From positions 1 to 35,842 of the forward strand of contig JAFAZC010000058.1 of NCBI GenBank assembly GCA_019239965.1: 35,842 nucleotides of DNA. The letters are read 5' to 3'. The number at the start of each line of letters is the position of its first letter. Positions within the stretch are counted from its first letter, which is position 1. The position numbers were made by a program, and so were the translations under genes. The notes beneath the pieces are model-generated. The model worked only from the letters and a program-made list of their open reading frames with translations. It was not told the origin of the DNA and made no database searches. This document shows positions 31,890 to 35,842 of this stretch, piece after piece. The DNA comes from Kutzneria sp. Lineage in GTDB: Bacteria; Actinomycetota; Actinomycetes; Mycobacteriales; Pseudonocardiaceae.

Positions 31890-33488
31890 GTGCTGGAAGC
31901 GCTGGACGCCGTCGCGATACGCCGGTGGGCGACGGGGAGCGTGCGGGCGCTCGAAGCCAACCGGGAGGCCATCGACCGAATCAACGTCTATCCGGTGGCG
32001 GATCAGGACACCGGCACGAACCTGCTGCACACCCTGCGGTGTGCGCTCGACGCGGCTGCGCAGGGCGATGCCCACGCGGTGGGAGCGGTGACGTCCCGAC
32101 TGGCCAAGGGTGCGCTCGCCGGCGCGCGGGGCAACTCGGGAGTGATCCTGTCGCAGGTGCTGCGTGGGCTGGCTGAGGCGTGGGACGGCGTCGACGTGGT
32201 GACCGGTGCCGATCTGCCCGACGCCTTGCGCCGAGCTACCGAGCTGGCCACCGCCGCGGTGGCCGAACCGGTGGAAGGCACCGTGCTGTCGGTCCTGCGC
32301 GCCGCCTCCGACGCCGTGCGGAACCGTGCCGGCTCGTCGAAGCAGGATTCGCTCGAGGAACTGGTGAGGGCCGCCGTCACCGCAGCGGCGCAAGCGCTTG
32401 CCGACACCCCGCGTCAGCTGGCGGCCCTTGCCGAGAACGGTGTCGTCGACGCGGGCGGACAGGGGCTCCTCGTGCTGCTGCGAGCGCTGGAGGACGTGGT
32501 CGCCGAACGTGACGGCGAGCACCAGGTACCCACTCTGGCCGGTCCGGTGCCGCGGACACCGCACCGGGAACGGTTCGAGTACGAGGTCATGTACCTCGTC
32601 GACGGCCTCGCCGACGAAGCTGGCCTGCGCGGTCGGCTTTCGGCTCTGGGCGACAGCGTCGCCGTCGCCGGTGATGGTGACGACCGGTGGTCGGTGCACG
32701 TGCACTGCGACGACGTCGGCGCGGCGATCGAAGCAGGTATCGAGTTGGGCCGGCCACACCGGATCACGGTGACCCGGCTGACGACGCGCGCCGTTCGGCC
32801 GGACAGGACACGGGCGGTCCTCGCCGTCGTGGCGGCGCGGGGCATCGCAGAGCTGTTCCTGGCGGAAGGCGCCGCCGTGCTGTCGCGACCCCGTCATGAG
32901 CTGACCGTCGGCGATGTGGTCACGGCGTTGACCGAAACCGGCGCCGCGCACGTCACCGTGCTCGCCGACAGCTCGGACACCGTGCTCGCCGGTCTCGTGG
33001 CCGCGGCGGTCGACCAGGTCGAGCGGGGCGGGCAGGAGGTCGTCGTCGTGCCGACGGCCTCACCCGTGCAGGGGCTGGCCGCGCTCGCCGTGCACGACCC
33101 GGCCAGGCGGCCCGGTGACGACGTGGTGGCGATGGCCGAGGCGGCGGCGGCCACCCGGCGCGGCGAGGTGCTCCTCGCCGAGCGGGAGGCGATGACCTGG
33201 GTGGGGCGCTGCCAGCCGGGTGACGCGCTGGGGCTGCTGGACGGCGAGGTGGTGCTCATCGAGCCCGGCCCGGCCGGTGCCGAAACCGTGTTGGCGACCG
33301 CGTGCCAGCTCGTCGACCGCATGGTCGGTCTCGGCGGCGAACTGGTGACCCTGCTGGTCGGCGCCGCAGCCCAGGCGGACCTGGCCGCCAGGCTCGAGGA
33401 GCATCTCCGGCACAGCCACCCGGAAGTCGAGCTGGTCGCCTATGCCGGCGGCCAGCCCGACTCCCTGGTGCTCATCGGCGTGGAGTGA
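31890..33488 (+). CDS. DAK2 (DhaL/FakA-like) phosphotransferase-type protein
   Basis: A 532-residue protein like FakA/YloV and Rv2974c. The N-terminal DAK2 domain binds ATP-Mg: INVYPVADQDTGTNLLHTL has the metal ligands D38, D40 and N44, and GARGNSGVILSQVLRG (78-93) is the ATP loop. The middle domain (about 215-310; FEYEVMYLVDG) and C-terminal domain (about 315-530) follow FakA, which phosphorylates fatty acids bound by FakB (DegV-type). No FakB gene is beside it. GTG at 31890 with GAGGAG about 9 nt upstream; the long open frame upstream runs through rpmB antisense and is not coding. In relatives recG usually follows, but not here. Confidence 0.88.
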   Translation: MLEALDAVAIRRWATGSVRALEANREAIDRINVYPVADQDTGTNLLHTLRCALDAAAQGDAHAVGAVTSRLAKGALAGARGNSGVILSQVLRGLAEAWDGVDVVTGADLPDALRRATELATAAVAEPVEGTVLSVLRAASDAVRNRAGSSKQDSLEELVRAAVTAAAQALADTPRQLAALAENGVVDAGGQGLLVLLRALEDVVAERDGEHQVPTLAGPVPRTPHRERFEYEVMYLVDGLADEAGLRGRLSALGDSVAVAGDGDDRWSVHVHCDDVGAAIEAGIELGRPHRITVTRLTTRAVRPDRTRAVLAVVAARGIAELFLAEGAAVLSRPRHELTVGDVVTALTETGAAHVTVLADSSDTVLAGLVAAAVDQVERGGQEVVVVPTASPVQGLAALAVHDPARRPGDDVVAMAEAAAATRRGEVLLAEREAMTWVGRCQPGDALGLLDGEVVLIEPGPAGAETVLATACQLVDRMVGLGGELVTLLVGAAAQADLAARLEEHLRHSHPEVELVAYAGGQPDSLVLIGVE

Positions 33489-33851
33489 CTAGACCCCGTT
33501 CGGCCGGTTGGTCAGAGCGGCGGAAGCCCAGCCGTGCGAGGTCAGGTACCAGACCTTGGAGCACACCCCGTTGCCGGGACACACGTTCTCCCCGCCGGTG
33601 TACTGCCGGTACACGTGTGGCTGCCCCTCGAACGTGCCGATGACGTTCGACCCCGTACTCGGGCAGCTGCGCAGGTGGCCGACCGTGACCACGGTGACGG
33701 TCTTGTTGTTGACCGCGCTGCCGTAGTCCTTGCAGCCGATGTTGTCCATTGGGCCGGCGGTGGCGGCGCCGGCGATCGGCTGTGCGCTGAACGCGAGCAC
33801 GGCGGCCACACCGCAGGCGGCGGCGAGCGACGACAGACGACGGATACTCAT
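33489..33851 (-). CDS. Small secreted SH3-like domain protein
   Basis: A 120-residue exported protein. Residues 1-29 are a signal peptide (RRLSSLAAACGVAAVLAFSA then QPIAGA). The mature part has four cysteines (C40, C63, C91, C97), so two disulfides, and ends in WYLTSHGWASAALTNRPNG, like bacterial SH3 domains (SH3b: ...WYKV...GWVSxxYL). It could bind peptidoglycan or metal ions. ATG at 33851 has GAAGG about 9 nt upstream. It follows the phospholipase-like gene by 32 nt on the same strand. Its stop is adjacent to the convergent DAK2 stop. Function unknown. Confidence 0.75.
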   Translation of the reverse strand: MSIRRLSSLAAACGVAAVLAFSAQPIAGAATAGPMDNIGCKDYGSAVNNKTVTVVTVGHLRSCPSTGSNVIGTFEGQPHVYRQYTGGENVCPGNGVCSKVWYLTSHGWASAALTNRPNGV

Positions 33852-33883
33852 GTGATTCGCCTTCTTTCCCCGTGGTTGTTGTT

Positions 33884-34915
33884 TTACTTCACCCACCCGA
33901 CGGCACTCAGCCACGTGGGCAGGTAGCTCTCGTGGTCGCTGCTGATGTAGTCGACGGCCGGGTTTCCCCGTGTGTCGGAGAGCTGGTGGATGGCGGTCCA
34001 CGCCGCTTCCCGGCCGCGCTGGTAGGCGGCCAGCTTCGCCGGGTCGGTGGTGTGGTCGGCGCGGCGCGGGCAGTCCGGCTCTCCCCAGATCCGGACGAGG
34101 TAGTTCCCGTCGTGCGCGGCCCTGACCGCCGCCAGCTGCGCCGTGGTGAGCCCGCCGCCCACACAGCCGCCGTCGGTCGCCCCGGACCAGCCGAGGCTGA
34201 TCAGCGGTGTCACCGCGGTCGGTGTCGCCGTGGTGACGTCGGACGCGCCGCCGTCCAGCGCCGCGATCCTGGTCGAGCTCGGGTCGTCGATGTGGTCGCG
34301 CACGGAGTCGCCCGCAGTGCCCTGCTGGCTGTTGTATCCGCCGGTGATCACGACCTGAACCGCGCCTGGGTGTTTCTCGCCGTGCCGGTAGCCGGTGAAC
34401 AGCTGGCCGGGACCGTGGTACTCGGACTGGAACCGGGACAGCTGCTGCTCGATCGCGCGCCATGTATCCACTGGCTGGTCGGCCGGGCACACCGGCTGCT
34501 CCTCCCGTTTGCACTTGATCTCGATCAGCAGCAGGAAACGGCCTGAGTAGCCGGGATACACCTGTCCGCCGGCCGTGCCGACCTGGCTGAGCAGCGGGGC
34601 GAGGTAGGAGTCCTCCAGCCGCCGCTTCGGCATCACGCGCGGGCCGCCGAGCGATCCCGGCGTGTCGTCGTAGCACGTCTCGCCCCGCATCGCATGGCAG
34701 AGCACCAGTGCGCCGCCGTCCAGCCAGACGTCGGCCTCCACACTGGTGAAGCCGTGCCCGAGGGCGCCGGTGAGCGGCTGGTCGTTCAGATAGTCGTTGT
34801 GGGCGTGCGCATGGGCGTAGACGGTCGCCGGGTCGACCGGACCAACTGATGGGGACGCCCCCGTCGGCACCAGCAGCAGCCAGGACACCAGTCCCGCCAG
34901 TCGGTTCGGTCGCAC
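33884..34915 (-). CDS. Secreted phospholipase/phosphodiesterase-like TIM-barrel protein
   Basis: A 343-residue exported protein with a signal peptide (RLAGLVSWLLLVPTGASPS). HAHAHNDYLNDQPLTGALGH (35-54) and TSVEADVWLDGGALVLCHA (57-75) form a PLC-like TIM-barrel active site like that of glycerophosphodiester phosphodiesterases and PI-PLC X-domain proteins: H39, E60, D62 and H74 are placed as the usual acid/base and metal ligands. Later blocks are LLIEIKCKREEQP and VDYISSDHESYLPTW. It probably cleaves a phosphodiester outside the cell. GTG 34915 with GGAGGGG 5-6 nt upstream. A relation to Aim6-like proteins is from memory. Substrate unknown. Confidence 0.8.
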   Translation of the reverse strand: MRPNRLAGLVSWLLLVPTGASPSVGPVDPATVYAHAHAHNDYLNDQPLTGALGHGFTSVEADVWLDGGALVLCHAMRGETCYDDTPGSLGGPRVMPKRRLEDSYLAPLLSQVGTAGGQVYPGYSGRFLLLIEIKCKREEQPVCPADQPVDTWRAIEQQLSRFQSEYHGPGQLFTGYRHGEKHPGAVQVVITGGYNSQQGTAGDSVRDHIDDPSSTRIAALDGGASDVTTATPTAVTPLISLGWSGATDGGCVGGGLTTAQLAAVRAAHDGNYLVRIWGEPDCPRRADHTTDPAKLAAYQRGREAAWTAIHQLSDTRGNPAVDYISSDHESYLPTWLSAVGWVK

Positions 34916-35069
34916 CGGATCCCCTCCCCTCGGTTCGTCTCCACCGTGCCAACCGGCGCCGGCCGGGCACAGCGTTGCGCGGAGTCACGGGGCGTCCCAG
35001 GCCATCCCAGGCCGCTGGAATGCACAAATGGTCGATGTGACGGGATGGGGGAGCTGACAGGGTGGGACG

Positions 35070-35842
35070 ATGCGGCCAGATCCGGCGGGGGCCAGGGAGC
35101 AGTTGGCGCAGCGGCTCAAGGCGTTGCATGCCAAGACCGGGCGGAGCCTGAAGGAGTTGGAGCCGCTGGTCCATGCCAGCGACTCGTCGCTGTCGCGGTA
35201 CCTGTCCGGCCGGACCGTGCCGCCGTGGTCGGTGGTGGAGGGCCTGTGCCGCGCCGCGGGCGAGCCCGCCGAGCCGACAAGGCTGGCGTGGGCGCTCGCG
35301 TCCCGTGAACGGCGGCCGGGGGGCGCGGGGGGCGCCGGTGTGGACGGCGAGCCGGCCGCGGGCTGGCGGGAGCGGCATCCTCGGCTGTTCTTCGCGGCCG
35401 TTGTCGCCGTGACGGCGGCGGTGGCCGGAAGCGCCGGGGTGTTCGCCGGCGCTCGGCTGTTCCCGGTCACCCGCACCCAGCAGGCTGTCCGCACCCAGGA
35501 CGAGGTGTGCCGGGACTGGTCGTGGCCGTCGGATGCCGGACAGGCCGCACTTCCTCCCGTGCATCCGCTCGCCACCGACCACAGCCCCACCGTCGAGCTG
35601 GACCGGGGACCGGTCGACGGTCGCCAGCAGGTGTGGGCGAAGGTGACCGGCGCGTCGTACGGGGACCGGGTCTGGCTGGATCTCACCTCCAACAACGGCC
35701 TCACCTGGAGCCAGTGCGGCCCGTTCCCGGTCACCGGCACCACGGGGGCCTCCCGCGCGCACCCGATGGACCCGGCGTTGAGGTTCCGTGCCTGCGCGGA
35801 CACCCCGCACCACAGGCCGGGCGCCCCGGCCAACGCCTGCAC
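35070..35842 (+). CDS. Membrane-anchored helix-turn-helix protein (cut by window edge)
   Basis: An open reading frame of 257 codons with no stop before the right edge. Residues about 8-65 form an XRE-like helix-turn-helix (TGRSLKELEPLVHASDSSLS then RYLSGRTVPPW). After a Gly-rich linker, residues about 106-128 are one membrane helix (LFFAAVVAVTAAVAGSAGVF), and the C-terminal part with paired cysteines (EVCRDW, SQCGPF, RACAD) lies outside the cell. This layout, cytoplasmic HTH plus outside sensor-like part, is frequent in actinobacteria; the function is unknown. Divergent from the phosphodiesterase-like gene. Confidence 0.75.
   Translation, partial: MRPDPAGAREQLAQRLKALHAKTGRSLKELEPLVHASDSSLSRYLSGRTVPPWSVVEGLCRAAGEPAEPTRLAWALASRERRPGGAGGAGVDGEPAAGWRERHPRLFFAAVVAVTAAVAGSAGVFAGARLFPVTRTQQAVRTQDEVCRDWSWPSDAGQAALPPVHPLATDHSPTVELDRGPVDGRQQVWAKVTGASYGDRVWLDLTSNNGLTWSQCGPFPVTGTTGASRAHPMDPALRFRACADTPHHRPGAPANAC

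Noticed and set aside
33852-35813. Upstream extension of the small secreted protein frame through the phosphodiesterase gene and beyond
   Set aside because: The signal peptide and ribosome-binding site mark the true start at 33851; the phosphodiesterase is in another frame with intact motifs.
1-35842. CRISPR arrays, insertion sequences, prophage genes or an origin
   Set aside because: No repeat-spacer pattern, transposase, integrase, phage or DnaA-box cluster was seen.

Overview
The window is high-GC DNA with GTG starts, dense antisense open frames and few strong promoters. It comes from an actinobacterium, most likely Pseudonocardiaceae (Amycolatopsis or Prauserella type). This rests on protein sequence style and gene order. 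From memory, the backbone gltX, tRNA-Gln, tRNA-Glu, IclR regulator, leuC, leuD, HU, mutT1, ppk, cofC/fbiD, plsC, gpsA, ddl, DUF3515, thiL, ung, rpmB, DAK2 matches the Mycobacterium tuberculosis Rv2974-Rv2992 neighbourhood. No search could be run.

Layout. 1-3120: start of a flavin oxidoreductase (cut by the window edge), gltX, a HAD phosphatase, then tRNA-Gln(CTG) and tRNA-Glu(CTC), each with a strong terminator. 3184-6000: NdgR-type regulator divergent from leuCD (leucine synthesis). 6222-12815: Lys/Ala-tailed HU; MutT1 and polyphosphate kinase (minus strand); a CofC/FbiD-type guanylyltransferase (coenzyme F420); an acyltransferase and GpsA (phospholipid precursors). 12816-16600: an accessory stretch with a cysteine dioxygenase behind a short cysteine-containing leader peptide, a PNPOx-fold protein divergent from a PdxR/MocR regulator, two head-to-head gene remnants, and a VOC protein. 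16687-22234: ddl, a degraded stretch, DUF3515 and a stand-alone RAM-domain protein divergent from thiL, a gamma-carbonic-anhydrase-fold protein, an unknown membrane protein and ung. 22231-31348: a MOSC protein overlapping ung; a Tm-1-like / TIM-barrel / EthD operon; and a minus-strand sugar-uptake operon (lipoprotein binding protein, two permeases, secreted PIG-L deacetylase). 31531-35842: rpmB divergent from a DAK2 (FakA-like) protein, two secreted proteins, and a membrane-anchored helix-turn-helix protein cut by the right edge.

The best candidate for an undescribed element is the leader of the cysteine dioxygenase gene. A 26-codon, apparently leaderless ORF carries two Cys codons near its end. 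Its last codons contain an 8-nt sequence exactly complementary to the dioxygenase ribosome-binding site. This predicts that cysteine supply, read by ribosome stalling, switches cysteine catabolism on. Other points of interest are the Tm-1/TIM-barrel/EthD operon of unknown pathway, a single deletion that fused two divergent genes, a C-terminal extension on the F420 guanylyltransferase, and several operator-like palindromes whose regulators are mostly outside the window.
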